A stretch of 64,000 nt of DNA from positions 186,001 to 250,000 of the forward strand of contig CAWAPD010000003.1 in the NCBI GenBank assembly GCA_963783865.1, read 5' to 3'. The position numbers were made by a program, and so were the translations under genes. The DNA is from CAWAPD01 sp963783865 (GTDB lineage: Bacteria; Actinomycetota; Thermoleophilia; UBA2241). Below, piece by piece: positions 8,101 to 16,187 of the stretch (position 1 is the stretch's first letter; the number at the start of each line of letters is the position of its first letter). Below the pieces are notes generated by a model. That model made no database searches. It saw only the letters and a program-made list of their open reading frames with translations, and was not told the DNA's origin.

Positions 8101-9382
8101 GATCCGCTCCGGCGCCGCCATCTCGATGCCCGGGCTGATGACCACCTTCGTCAACGTCGGCCTGAACGACGAGATCGCCGAGGAGCTGGCCGAGGAGCCG
8201 CAGATGGAGTGGGCGGCCTGGGACGCCTACCGGCGCTTCCTGCAGTCGTGGGCCATGGCAGCCGGCGTGGACCGCGACTTCTTCGACTCGATCATGGGCG
8301 AGTTCAAGTCGCGCTACGGCGTGGAGCAGAAGCTCGACTTCACCCCGGCGCAGATGCGCGAGCTCGCCTTCACCTACCGCGACCGGGCCCGCGAAGGCGG
8401 GGTCGTCTTCGTCGATGACCCCTTCGCCCAGGTGATCGCCTGCGTGCTCAAGGTGCTCGAGTCGTGGGACTCGCCGCACGCGCGCCTCTATCGCCAGTAC
8501 ATCGGCGTGGCCGAGGAGTGGGGCACGGCGGCCGTGGTGCAGCGCATGGTGTTCGGCAACCTCGATCGCCAGTCGGGCTCGGGCGTGACGTTCACCCACA
8601 ACCCGCTGGAGCCGTACGGCCGACAGGTGCGCCTGTTCGGCGACTTCGCCGTGCAGTGCCAGGGCGAGGACCTGGTGGGCGGTCTCGTGTTCCCGCTGCC
8701 GGTCTCCGAGGCGCAGCGGCTCGGCAGCCCCACCTACCGCGGCACGGAGCACTCGCTCGAGCGTGACTACCCCGAGGTGTACAAGAAGCTCCTCGAGGTC
8801 GCTCGCGACCTGGTCGGGGAGCGCGAGTACGACCCGCAGGAGATCGAGTTCACGTTCGAGGGGCCGTCCGGCGACGACCTCTACGTGCTCCAGAAGCGCG
8901 CCGTCGTGCAGGAGCAGGCGGGCAGCCTGCCCTACTTCGACACCTCCGCGCCCGGGTGCGGCACGCCAGTGGCGGTCGGGATGGGCGTGGCGGGCGGCGC
9001 CTACGCGGGCCGCGTGGCGGTGAACGCGGGGCAGATCGCGGAGATGCTCGCACGCGACCCCGGCGAGAACATCGTGCTCCTGCGACCCGACACCGTGCCC
9101 GAGGACATCGCCATGATCACCCAGGTCAGCGCCATCCTCACGGCCCGCGGCGGCGCGACTTCGCACGCGGCCGTGACGGCCAAGCGGCTCGGCAAGACGG
9201 CCGTCGTCGAATGCATGGACCTCGATGTCGTCGAGCGCGACGGCATCGCCCGGCTCGCCGGCCACGACCTGCGGGCCGGCGACTGGCTCTCGATCGACGG
9301 CCGCACCGGCAACATCTTCCTCGGCCGCGTGCCCCTCGTGGGCGAGCCGGCCGAACCGCCCGGGGCACAGCCGGCGCTCTAG
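5171..9382 (+). CDS. PPDK-like PEP/pyruvate-binding protein, 1403 residues, without the PEP-binding barrel
   Basis: Residues 1 to ~880 form a large domain of unknown function. An ATP-grasp (PPDK_N) domain follows from ~900, with FKGLGLKQMTSYG, SIRSGAAISMPGLM (~976) and MVFGNLDRQSGSGVTFTHNP (~1126), which match conserved PPDK blocks. The swivelling phosphohistidine domain is near 1310-1395 with GGATSHAA (His ~1331). The protein stops there, so the usual C-terminal PEP/pyruvate TIM barrel is absent. It can probably phosphorylate its swivel His from ATP, but the acceptor must be on another protein or be non-canonical. The ATG at 5171 lies 7 bases after TACCAT, a possible leaderless start. It is transcribed alone, divergent from GAPDH. 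Confidence 0.85.
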   Translation: MKTQPVPFDSEALRANIATTAQQTVIPDRYLPLVAAVDGFYGVRAALTETIGEYFHAYRNLDALIDGLQTTLLRNWSYFERSDERGVHFTLLAELALGLFDERLSSDQCSLLLRGVLRWCSAALGGQHGDAYDEPLAAVCEALSAALPVQTTAFLERDALLRDLVARAAERPALAEAFIRLYRQVLLTGYARLEERLDVAGWATAAGSGLTDPAAVAHRFDFLAAGPLRELVRRTEAAPADVLLGPDHPIFSDLLGRAIDHVFRIEELEDRFAVCLFFLKDETLGYRQKEVMVDLLGVVKQLMQPEEQRDVDRILSRLTSFFRGRMEEFLLMRFKCYEAIGVAIGETGNVKAADHLIEDVLSWKFQYPDIRGATDDWEIVVNPYHLPKIRTWMRIIESNPALYERLAAALNVQLRLGGVYIADTDLFQRDVTRFLNADIRPIYFVAKQLLRTLPVYFSQVGAEGELRAVSTQVDEICHRHDTLMHFLRKQCHAESSNRLVAFSRAVLDYWMTLDPSGLAPYVSDNTLAAVRTERAWALAPHRTLVTLQRLCGAAGVDEFLDRLLALTPDELDEKLSLVDAAGDGDGGEGDAARPAGPAGPRRVALMIRTYQLLSDKYSLSAGEVGGAVERHLALSAKKRGAFGRALAAWRARPAPATRDRLLDAALTVLEGLKAIVLDPAASTPVENIYQKRHIAAGIPSIYGNYNEPKFDALGLSFRVENLVGRLFDDLLAEGVERYVTRDTLRRMTAAIRRFQRALAVEGVDSRVLDANLEMLEASFPWHNFTFRQYQNVFQFLVNGVSELSAMSILSHDQVLHTVLVSDSRQCEARGMSVDAVAEMVLRDVLVSALGMQELDRYAAASLRQISLLNGRLGTQALTRMMNYDPERLTTPIHKLAADTDDQRTLGFKGLGLKQMTSYGHNVPEGFIITTELFMAMPAMSYRPLYDDTVARIGRALEQLERQTGLRLGDPGRALLLSIRSGAAISMPGLMTTFVNVGLNDEIAEELAEEPQMEWAAWDAYRRFLQSWAMAAGVDRDFFDSIMGEFKSRYGVEQKLDFTPAQMRELAFTYRDRAREGGVVFVDDPFAQVIACVLKVLESWDSPHARLYRQYIGVAEEWGTAAVVQRMVFGNLDRQSGSGVTFTHNPLEPYGRQVRLFGDFAVQCQGEDLVGGLVFPLPVSEAQRLGSPTYRGTEHSLERDYPEVYKKLLEVARDLVGEREYDPQEIEFTFEGPSGDDLYVLQKRAVVQEQAGSLPYFDTSAPGCGTPVAVGMGVAGGAYAGRVAVNAGQIAEMLARDPGENIVLLRPDTVPEDIAMITQVSAILTARGGATSHAAVTAKRLGKTAVVECMDLDVVERDGIARLAGHDLRAGDWLSIDGRTGNIFLGRVPLVGEPAEPPGAQPAL

Positions 9383-9443
9383 ACACGCGTCGGCGGTCCG
9401 CTCGTCGCGGCGATCCGCTTCCAGCGCCCCCGGGGCCGCCCTC

Positions 9444-9474
9444 TTGACTGGGTTGAAAGATGTGTCACGATATA
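9444..9474 (+). promoter_or_regulatory. Candidate promoter of the marR-ABC operon
   Basis: A -35-like TTGACT at 9444-9449 is followed by -10 candidates in CGATATATCG (9468-9477, itself a 10-bp palindrome), with spacing of 17-19 bases depending on the hexamer chosen. Confidence 0.45.
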
Positions 9475-9516
9475 TCGCTACACCGTCACAACCAGGCGGG
9501 AAGAGTGTGATTGTCG

Positions 9517-9529
9517 GCTAATCATTAGC
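9517..9529 (+). promoter_or_regulatory. Candidate MarR operator (GCTAATCATTAGC)
   Basis: A 13-base AT-rich inverted repeat with 6-bp arms around a central C, in an otherwise GC-rich region 57 bases upstream of the marR start. MarR proteins commonly autoregulate through palindromes of this sort, and the location suits that. It is a prediction only. Confidence 0.5.
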
Positions 9530-9585
9530 GTGCTAACATTTCTCCGGCCGGCAGGAGATGCCGGTGGTCGCGAAGGAGGTGTGGG

Positions 9586-10119
9586 ATGGTCTCAGGGCAG
9601 CCGACAGGCATGGCGGACGTCGAGTTGGAGGGCGTCGACGAGCTGAGCGCCGGCGTGTTCCGCGCCTTCCTGACCGCCCTGCGGCTGTATCGCCAGCTGA
9701 TGATGAGGAGCCTGGGCGAGCATCAGGCGCACCCCGGCCAGGCGATCTGCCTGCACGTGCTGTCTGCCAACGACGGCATCACCCAGCGCGACCTGGCCGG
9801 CGCCCTGCGCGTCTCCCCGCCGACCCTGAGCCGGATGCTGGGCACGCTCGAGAAGAGCGGACTGGTCGAGCGCCGTCCCGACCAGACCGACCAGCGCCTC
9901 ACGCGCGTCTTCTTCACCGATGACGGTCGCGTCTTCGAGAAGGAGATGAGACTGGTCACGGCCGCCAACGTGCGGGAGACGGTCGCGACGTTACCGGAGG
10001 ACGACCGGCGCGAGCTCGAGCGGTTGCTGCTCGAGCTCGCGCAGGCGATGGCCCGCGCCGTGGAGGGGCGGGGCGGGGCGGCGGCCGCGTCCGCGGCCGC
10101 CTCGGAGCCCCGCCCGTGA
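9586..10119 (+). CDS. MarR-family transcriptional regulator
   Basis: 177 residues. The winged-helix core spans about residues 40-130: TQRDLAGALRVSPPTLSRMLGTLEKSGLVERRPD, then a wing with DQRLTRVFFTDDG. A Glu/Leu-rich C-terminal helix would serve dimerisation. A strong AAGGAGGT lies 5 bases before the ATG at 9586. The stop overlaps the GTG of the downstream ABC half-transporter (GTGA), so it heads a three-gene operon. This is the classical layout of a MarR repressor controlling its own multidrug exporter. The operator candidate is at 9517-9529; the inducer is unknown. Confidence 0.92.
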   Translation: MVSGQPTGMADVELEGVDELSAGVFRAFLTALRLYRQLMMRSLGEHQAHPGQAICLHVLSANDGITQRDLAGALRVSPPTLSRMLGTLEKSGLVERRPDQTDQRLTRVFFTDDGRVFEKEMRLVTAANVRETVATLPEDDRRELERLLLELAQAMARAVEGRGGAAAASAAASEPRP

Positions 10120-11846
10120 TCCGCCTGCTCAGACAAGGCCTGCGCCCTTACGGTCGGCAGATCGCCGTCGTGATCGCGCTGCTGCTCGTGCAGGCGATCG
10201 CCAACCTGTACCTGCCGACGCTGAACGCCGACATCATCAACAACGGCGTCACGCAGGGCGACACGCACTACATCATGGTCGCCGGCGCGGTCATGCTCGG
10301 CGTGACCCTGCTGCTGGCGGTGGCGTCGGTCATCGCCGTCTACTTCGGAGCCAAGACGTCGATGGGGTTCGGCCGCGACACGCGCGGCAAGCTCTTCCGC
10401 CAGGTGCAGCGCTTCTCGCTGGCCGAGCTCAACCGTTTCGGCGCGCCCTCGCTGATCACGCGCACGACCAACGACGTGCAGCAGGTCCAGATGGTGCTCC
10501 TGATGATGCTCACCGTCATGATCCTGGCGCCGATCATGTGCGTGGGCGGCATCATCATGGCGCTGCGCTTGAACGTGCCGCTGACGCTCGTGATCCTGGT
10601 CGCGGTGCCGGTGATGGGGATCTTCATCGGTCTCGTCGCCACCCGCATGGTGCCGCAGTTCCGCATCATGCAGAAGAAGCTCGACCGGGTGAACCAGGTC
10701 ATCCGCGAGATGCTCGCCGGGGTGCGCGTGATCCGCGCCTTCGACCGCACCGTCTACGAGGAGCGCCGCTTCGACGAGGCCAACAGCGACCTGACGGCCA
10801 CGGCGCTCAAGGTCACGCGACTGTTCGCGGTCGTGTTCCCGACCGTGACGATCATCATGCAGCTCTCGACCGTGGCGATCATGTGGTTCGGCAGCATCCA
10901 GGTCGCCGACCACGGCATGCCCGTCGGCGACCTGACCGCCTTCCTCACCTACATCATGCTCATCCTGTTCTCGGTGATCATGGCGACCGTCATGTTCGCG
11001 ATCGTGCCGCGGGCGGCGGCCTCGTCCGAGCGCATCATGGAGGTGCTCGACGCCGACGTGTCGGTCGCCGATCCCGACGTGGTGGCGCCGCAGGCGGCGC
11101 CGCTCGGCACCGTCGAGTTCCGCGACGTCGAGTTCCGGTATCCGGGCGCCGAGGACCCGGTGCTGTCCGGCATCTCGTTCGCCGCCGGCCCGGGAGAAGT
11201 CACCGCCATCGTCGGGAGCACCGGCAGCGGCAAGTCGACGCTCATCAACCTGATCCCGCGCTTCTACGACGTGACCGCCGGCAGCGTGCTGGTCGACGGG
11301 CTCGACGTGCGCGAGATGCCGCTCCGCGACTTGTGGAGTCGCATCGGCCTGGTGCCCCAGAAGGCGTTCCTGTTCAGCGGCACGATCGCCGACAACGTGC
11401 GCTTCGGCGACCGGGACGCCGCCGACGAGCAGGTCTGGAGGTTCCTCGAGATCGCCCAGGCCAGCGAGTTCGTGCTCGAGACGCCCGAGAGCCTCGAGGC
11501 GCCGGTGGCCCAGGGTGGCGCCAACGTGTCCGGCGGGCAGCGCCAGCGCCTGGCCATCGCCCGGGCGCTGGCCAAGCGGGCGCACATCTACATCTTCGAC
11601 GACAGCTTCTCGGCGCTCGACTTCACCACCGACGCGAAGCTGCGCGCGGCGCTCAAGCAGGCGACGGCCCAAGCCACGGTGATCATCGTCGCGCAACGCG
11701 TCGGGACGATCATGCACGCCGATCGCATCGTCGTGCTCGAAGACGGCGGCGTCGTCGGCATCGGCGGGCACGACGAGCTGCTGCGCACGTGCGAGACGTA
11801 TCGAGAGATCGTGGCCTCGCAGCTCGGCGAGGAGGCGGTCGCATGA
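10116..11846 (+). CDS. ABC exporter half-transporter, subunit A (degenerate Walker B)
   Basis: 576 residues: six transmembrane helices (about 1-300), then an ATPase domain with Walker A GSTGSGKST (~366), a canonical VSGGQRQRL signature and a Walker B that reads IFDDSFSALD. Asp replaces the catalytic Glu. Subunits with this substitution contribute the non-hydrolysing site of heterodimeric exporters such as TM287/288, BmrCD and LmrCD. The GTG start overlaps the marR stop and its own stop overlaps the next gene (ATGA), so translation is probably coupled. It likely exports drugs or lipophilic compounds across the cytoplasmic membrane with subunit B. Confidence 0.93.
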   Translation: MIRLLRQGLRPYGRQIAVVIALLLVQAIANLYLPTLNADIINNGVTQGDTHYIMVAGAVMLGVTLLLAVASVIAVYFGAKTSMGFGRDTRGKLFRQVQRFSLAELNRFGAPSLITRTTNDVQQVQMVLLMMLTVMILAPIMCVGGIIMALRLNVPLTLVILVAVPVMGIFIGLVATRMVPQFRIMQKKLDRVNQVIREMLAGVRVIRAFDRTVYEERRFDEANSDLTATALKVTRLFAVVFPTVTIIMQLSTVAIMWFGSIQVADHGMPVGDLTAFLTYIMLILFSVIMATVMFAIVPRAAASSERIMEVLDADVSVADPDVVAPQAAPLGTVEFRDVEFRYPGAEDPVLSGISFAAGPGEVTAIVGSTGSGKSTLINLIPRFYDVTAGSVLVDGLDVREMPLRDLWSRIGLVPQKAFLFSGTIADNVRFGDRDAADEQVWRFLEIAQASEFVLETPESLEAPVAQGGANVSGGQRQRLAIARALAKRAHIYIFDDSFSALDFTTDAKLRAALKQATAQATVIIVAQRVGTIMHADRIVVLEDGGVVGIGGHDELLRTCETYREIVASQLGEEAVA

Positions 11847-13837
11847 GCGACAGGCAGCCCACTGCGCCGCCGCGCCCCGGCCCCGGCCCAGGCCGGGGCC
11901 GCCCCGGCGGCCCGGGCCCAGGCGGTCCCGGCATGCACGGCCTCACGATGCCCGCGGTCAAGGCCCGGGACTTCAGGGGCACGATGAAGCGTCTCGGCGG
12001 CGTGCTGCGGGCGGAGGCGCCCCGTATCGTGGCCGTGGTCCTCCTGGCCGTCGTGAGCGTGGCCTTCGCGATCGTGGGGCCACGCATCCTGGGCCACGCG
12101 TTCAACCTGTTGTTCGAGGGCGCGATCAGCGCCAAGCTGCCGGCCGGCGCCACCCAGCAGCAGGTCGTCGCCGGACTGCGCGCCGCCGGCCACTCCACAC
12201 AGGCCGACATGCTCTCGGGCATGACCCTGCACCCCGGCGAGGGCGTCGACTTCGGGGCCATCGGCCGCACCCTGCTGCTGCTCATCGGTGTGTACGCGCT
12301 GAGCGCCCTGTTCGCCTGGCTGCAGCAGTACATCATGGCCGGCGTCGTGCAGCGCAGCATGTACCGGTTGCGGCAGAGCGTCGACGCGAAGCTCGCCCGC
12401 CTGCCGCTCCGCTACTTCGACGACCATCCGCGCGGCGACCTGCTGAGCCGGGTGACCAACGACATCGACAACATCGCGCAGTCGCTGGCGCAGGTCATGA
12501 CGCAGATGATCACGTCCGTGCTGACCATCGTCGGCGTGCTGATCATGATGCTGACGATCAGTCCCCTGCTGGCCGCCATCTCCGTGCTCTGCGTGCCTCT
12601 GTCGATCGTGCTGACGATCCTCATCGCGAAGCGCTCGCAGAAGCAGTTCGCGCTGCAGTGGGAGCGGACCGGCGACCTGAACGGGCATGTGGAAGAGATG
12701 TTCACGGGTCACAACGTGGTCAAGGTGTTCGGCCGCCAGGATGAGGCCATCGAGACCTTCGACGCACAGAACGAGCAGCTCTACGAGGCCAGCTTCAAGG
12801 CCCAGTTCATCTCGGGCACGATCCAGCCCGTGATGAACTTCGTCGGCAATCTGAACTACGTGGCGATCTGCGTCATCGGCGGCTTGGGCGTCGCGACCGG
12901 CCGCCTCCTGCTCGGCGACGTGACCGCGTTCATCCAGTACGCGCGCCAGTTCACGATGCCGATCGCCCAGGTGGCCAGCATGATGAACGTGCTGCAGTCG
13001 ACCGCCGCGTCGGCGGAGCGCGTCTTCGAGGTGCTCGACGAGACCGAGGAGGAGCCCGACGCCGCCGAGCCGGTCAAGCTCGAGCACACGTACGGCCACA
13101 TCACCTTCGAGGACGTCTCGTTCCGCTACGTCGCCGACACGCCGCTCATCGCCGACATGCGGCTCGACGTGCCGGCGGGTGCGACCGTGGCGATCGTCGG
13201 CCCTACGGGTGCCGGCAAGACGACCCTCGTCAACCTGCTTCTGCGCTTCTACGAGCTCGATCACGGGCGCATCACCGTCGACGGCGTCGACACGCGGCGG
13301 ATGACGCGCAGCGACCTGCGGCGCCTGTTCGGCATGGTCCTGCAGGACACGTGGCTGTTCACCGGCTCGATCCGCGACAACATCGCCTACGGGCGCGAGG
13401 GGGCGGCCGAGGAGGAGGTCCTCGCGGCCGCCCGCGCCGCGCGCGTCGACCACTTCGTCCGGACGCTGCCCGACGGCTACGACACCGTGCTCGACGACGA
13501 CGCGACGGCCGTCTCGGCCGGCGAGAAGCAGCTGCTCACGATCGCCCGCGCCTTCCTGGCCGACCCCGACGTGTTGATCCTCGACGAGGCCACGAGCTCT
13601 GTGGACACGCGCACCGAGGTCCTCATCCAGCAGGCGATGGCCGAGCTCATGAAGGACCGCACGAGCTTCGTGATCGCCCACCGACTGTCGACCATCCGCG
13701 GCGCCGATCACATCCTGGTGATGGACCACGGCCGCCTGGTCGAGCAGGGCACCCACGAGGAACTGCTCGCGAGCAAGGGCTTCTACCACGACCTCTACCA
13801 GAGCCAGTTCGTCGAGGCCTTCGAGGAGGCGTCGTGA
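11843..13837 (+). CDS. ABC exporter half-transporter, subunit B (catalytic Walker B, degenerate signature)
   Basis: 664 residues. The N-terminal ~40 residues are a Pro/Gly/Arg-rich cytoplasmic tail, common in actinobacterial members. A six-helix membrane domain with a long extracytoplasmic insert follows, then an ATPase domain with Walker A GPTGAGKTT and Walker B LILDEATSSVD. Its signature is VSAGEKQ instead of LSGGQ. It therefore complements subunit A: the consensus site pairs its Walker motifs with the signature of A, and the degenerate site is the reverse. The ATG at 11843 overlaps the preceding stop (ATGA). Confidence 0.93.
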   Translation: MSDRQPTAPPRPGPGPGRGRPGGPGPGGPGMHGLTMPAVKARDFRGTMKRLGGVLRAEAPRIVAVVLLAVVSVAFAIVGPRILGHAFNLLFEGAISAKLPAGATQQQVVAGLRAAGHSTQADMLSGMTLHPGEGVDFGAIGRTLLLLIGVYALSALFAWLQQYIMAGVVQRSMYRLRQSVDAKLARLPLRYFDDHPRGDLLSRVTNDIDNIAQSLAQVMTQMITSVLTIVGVLIMMLTISPLLAAISVLCVPLSIVLTILIAKRSQKQFALQWERTGDLNGHVEEMFTGHNVVKVFGRQDEAIETFDAQNEQLYEASFKAQFISGTIQPVMNFVGNLNYVAICVIGGLGVATGRLLLGDVTAFIQYARQFTMPIAQVASMMNVLQSTAASAERVFEVLDETEEEPDAAEPVKLEHTYGHITFEDVSFRYVADTPLIADMRLDVPAGATVAIVGPTGAGKTTLVNLLLRFYELDHGRITVDGVDTRRMTRSDLRRLFGMVLQDTWLFTGSIRDNIAYGREGAAEEEVLAAARAARVDHFVRTLPDGYDTVLDDDATAVSAGEKQLLTIARAFLADPDVLILDEATSSVDTRTEVLIQQAMAELMKDRTSFVIAHRLSTIRGADHILVMDHGRLVEQGTHEELLASKGFYHDLYQSQFVEAFEEAS

Positions 13838-13880
13838 GGGGCGGCCCGTGGAGGGTCGGCAACCACGAGAGAGGAACGCG

Positions 13881-14660
13881 ATGAACGAGGACCCCGGGCG
13901 GTCAGACCACGTCGACCGCAACCGCGCCGCGTGGAACGAATGGGCGGCCGACTTCGTGGCGCCCGGCGAGAGCTCGTGGGCGAGCGCCGAGCCGCACTGG
14001 GGGATCTGGGGCGTCCCCGAGGCCGACCTCGGCGTGCTGCCGCCCGACCTCGACGGTCTCGACACGATCGAACTCGGCTGCGGCACGGGGTACGTCTCGG
14101 CGTGGCTGGCGCGCCGCGGGGCACGGCCGGTCGGGATCGATCTCTCACCCGGCCAGCTCGAGACGGCACGCCGGCTGCAGCGGGAGTACGGTCTCGAGTT
14201 CCCGCTCCACGAGGTGAGCGCGGAGGAGCTGCCGTTCGATGACGCCAGTTTCGACCTGGCGATCTCGGAGTATGGCGCCTGCCTGTGGGCCGACCCGTAC
14301 AGGTGGGTGCCCGAGGCCGCCCGTGTCCTTCGTCCCGGCGGCCGCCTCATCTTCCTCACCAACGGCACGATCATGATGCTCTGCGCACCCGACGATGCCG
14401 ACGCCCTGCCCACCGACCGGCTGGTGCGAGACTACTTCGGCATCCACCGCTTCGAGTGGACCGACTGGCCGTCGGTCGAGTTCCATCTCGGGTACGGCGA
14501 CTGGATCCGGCTACTGCGCGCCAACGGGTTCGAGGTCGAGGACCTCATCGAGGTGCGGCCGCCCGCCGGCGCCACGACCGCGTTCGACGACGTCGTCGCC
14601 CTCGACTGGGCGCGCCGCTGGCCCTGCGAAGAGGTCTGGAAGGCGCGCATGCGGACGTGA
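13881..14660 (+). CDS. Class I SAM-dependent methyltransferase
   Basis: 259 residues with a Methyltransf_11-type fold. Motif I is IELGCGTGYVSAWLARRG (~60-77), the acidic ribose-binding loop is GIDLSPGQ, and motif IV surrounds SFDLAISEYGACLW. The substrate cannot be deduced. GAGGAA lies ~6 bases before the ATG at 13881. It follows the ABC exporter by 43 bases on the same strand and precedes an MFS exporter by 34 bases, so it may be in the same transcript, but there is no overlap. Confidence 0.85.
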   Translation: MNEDPGRSDHVDRNRAAWNEWAADFVAPGESSWASAEPHWGIWGVPEADLGVLPPDLDGLDTIELGCGTGYVSAWLARRGARPVGIDLSPGQLETARRLQREYGLEFPLHEVSAEELPFDDASFDLAISEYGACLWADPYRWVPEAARVLRPGGRLIFLTNGTIMMLCAPDDADALPTDRLVRDYFGIHRFEWTDWPSVEFHLGYGDWIRLLRANGFEVEDLIEVRPPAGATTAFDDVVALDWARRWPCEEVWKARMRT

Positions 14661-14694
14661 ACCCCGGTCGATCGACGAGAAGGCGAGCTGACCC

Positions 14695-16071
14695 GTGAAC
14701 GCCGTGACGGGTACCGTCTCGCGCACCTTCCGCTCGCTGCGGGTGCACAACTACCGGCGCTACTTCTTCGCCCAGGTCGTCTCGAACAGCGGCACCTGGA
14801 TGCAGTCGTTCGCCCAGGCGGCGCTGGTCCTGGAGCTCACCCACAGGAACGCCCTGATGCTGAGCCTCGTCGTCGCGCTCCAGTTCGGCCCGGTGCTGAT
14901 CATCGGGCCGTGGGGCGGCCTGATCGCGGACCGCGCCGACAAGCGCAAGCTCCTGATCGCGACCCAGTCGGTGATGACCGTCCAGGCGGCCGCGCTGGGC
15001 GCGCTCACGCTGAGCGGCGACATCCGCGTCTGGATGGTGATGGCGCTCGCGCTGGTCATGGGCGTGGTCAACGGCATCGACAACCCGGCCCGGCAGTCGT
15101 TCGTGATCGAGATGGTCGGACACGACGACCTCGCCAATGCCGTCGCCCTGAACAGCGTGGTCGTCAACACCTCGCGTGTGGTCGGTCCGGCGATCGGCGG
15201 GCTCTTCGTCCTGATCGCGCCCGACAGCCTGACCGGGCTTGCGTGGTGCTTCCTGGCCAACGCCGTCTCGTACTTGTTCGTCATCGCCGCCCTGTGGACG
15301 ATGAAGGTGTCGGAGCTCCAGCGTGCGCGCCGGGTGGCGCGCAAGGGCGGGCAGCTCCGCGCAGGGTTCGCGTACGTGTGGCGCACGCCTGCACTGCGCG
15401 TGCCCCTCTTGATGATGGCCGTCGTGGGCACGCTCAGCTACAACTTCTCCGTCGTCCTGCCGCTGATGGCGCGCGTGTCGCTGCACGGCGGCCCCCGCTC
15501 GATCAGCACACTCATGACGGCCATGGGCGTGGGCGCCCTGGTCGGCGGCCTCTGGGTCGCGGCCCGGGCGCGGCCCAGCCGCCGCCTGCTGGTCGTGGGC
15601 ACCGCCCTGTTCGGGGCGGCGTCGATCGTGGCCGCGCTCATGCCGACCATCCCGCTGGAGATGCTGGTGCTCGTGCCGATGGGCGCCTGCTCGGTGCTGT
15701 TCATCGCGACGACGAACTCACTGCTGCAGCTCAACTCGGAACCGTCGATGCGGGGCCGTGTGATGTCGCTCTGGGCGGTCGTGTTCCTGGGCAGCACCCC
15801 GATCGGCAGCCTCGTGGTCGGCGTCATCGCCACCATCTGGGGGCCACGGGCCGCGTTCGCGCTCGGCGGCGTGGCGGCGCTGCTCACAGGCGTCGTCGTG
15901 GGCTGGGGGCTGCGGCGGCGCGGGCGCGAGCGCCTCGCCGCCGCAGCCGGCGAACCGGAGGTCTGTCTGCCGGACACGCCCGAGCCGGACGACCTGTTGC
16001 AAGCCGATGCGGCCGAGCGGTCGGGGGCGGCGCGCCACCCGGCGAACGCGCCCGGCCGGCCGACGTTGTAG
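14695..16071 (+). CDS. MFS transporter, EntS-like (MFS_3)
   Basis: 458 residues with 12 predicted membrane helices. The N-terminus (FRSLRVHNYRRYFFAQVVSNSGTWMQ) is typical of the MFS_3/EntS exporters. The A-loop reads GPWGGLIADRADKRKLL, and VNGIDNPARQSFVIEMVG is a further family signature. It would export a small molecule by proton antiport. The GTG at 14695 follows a weak AAGGCGAG. The C-terminal ~35 residues are hydrophilic and variable. Its position after the MarR/ABC genes suggests an efflux-related neighbourhood; the substrate is unknown. Confidence 0.88.
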   Translation: MNAVTGTVSRTFRSLRVHNYRRYFFAQVVSNSGTWMQSFAQAALVLELTHRNALMLSLVVALQFGPVLIIGPWGGLIADRADKRKLLIATQSVMTVQAAALGALTLSGDIRVWMVMALALVMGVVNGIDNPARQSFVIEMVGHDDLANAVALNSVVVNTSRVVGPAIGGLFVLIAPDSLTGLAWCFLANAVSYLFVIAALWTMKVSELQRARRVARKGGQLRAGFAYVWRTPALRVPLLMMAVVGTLSYNFSVVLPLMARVSLHGGPRSISTLMTAMGVGALVGGLWVAARARPSRRLLVVGTALFGAASIVAALMPTIPLEMLVLVPMGACSVLFIATTNSLLQLNSEPSMRGRVMSLWAVVFLGSTPIGSLVVGVIATIWGPRAAFALGGVAALLTGVVVGWGLRRRGRERLAAAAGEPEVCLPDTPEPDDLLQADAAERSGAARHPANAPGRPTL

Positions 16072-16187
16072 AATCTCGCGGCGGCTGGGCGTAAACCAAT
16101 CGCCCCTCCGCGCCGACAATGTGGAGGAGCGGGCATCGGATATGGGGCCGGGTGGGTCCCGCAGGCAGACACGGAAGGTGAGCGCGG

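Noticed and set aside
5609..9265. Very long open frame on the strand opposite the PPDK-like gene
   Set aside because: It is the GC-driven antisense of a gene with clear domain motifs. Its translation is Arg/Val/Asp/His-rich low-complexity sequence without any family match.
11870..11940. CCGGGCC-type repeats at the start of ABC subunit B as a mobile or CRISPR-like element
   Set aside because: They are in-frame Pro/Gly/Arg codons of a low-complexity tail, a common feature of actinobacterial exporters. No CRISPR array or insertion sequence was seen anywhere in the window.
11588..14413. 941-codon open frame antisense to the ABC exporter and methyltransferase
   Set aside because: Same artefact: it crosses two real genes, lacks a ribosome-binding site and has no protein-like composition.
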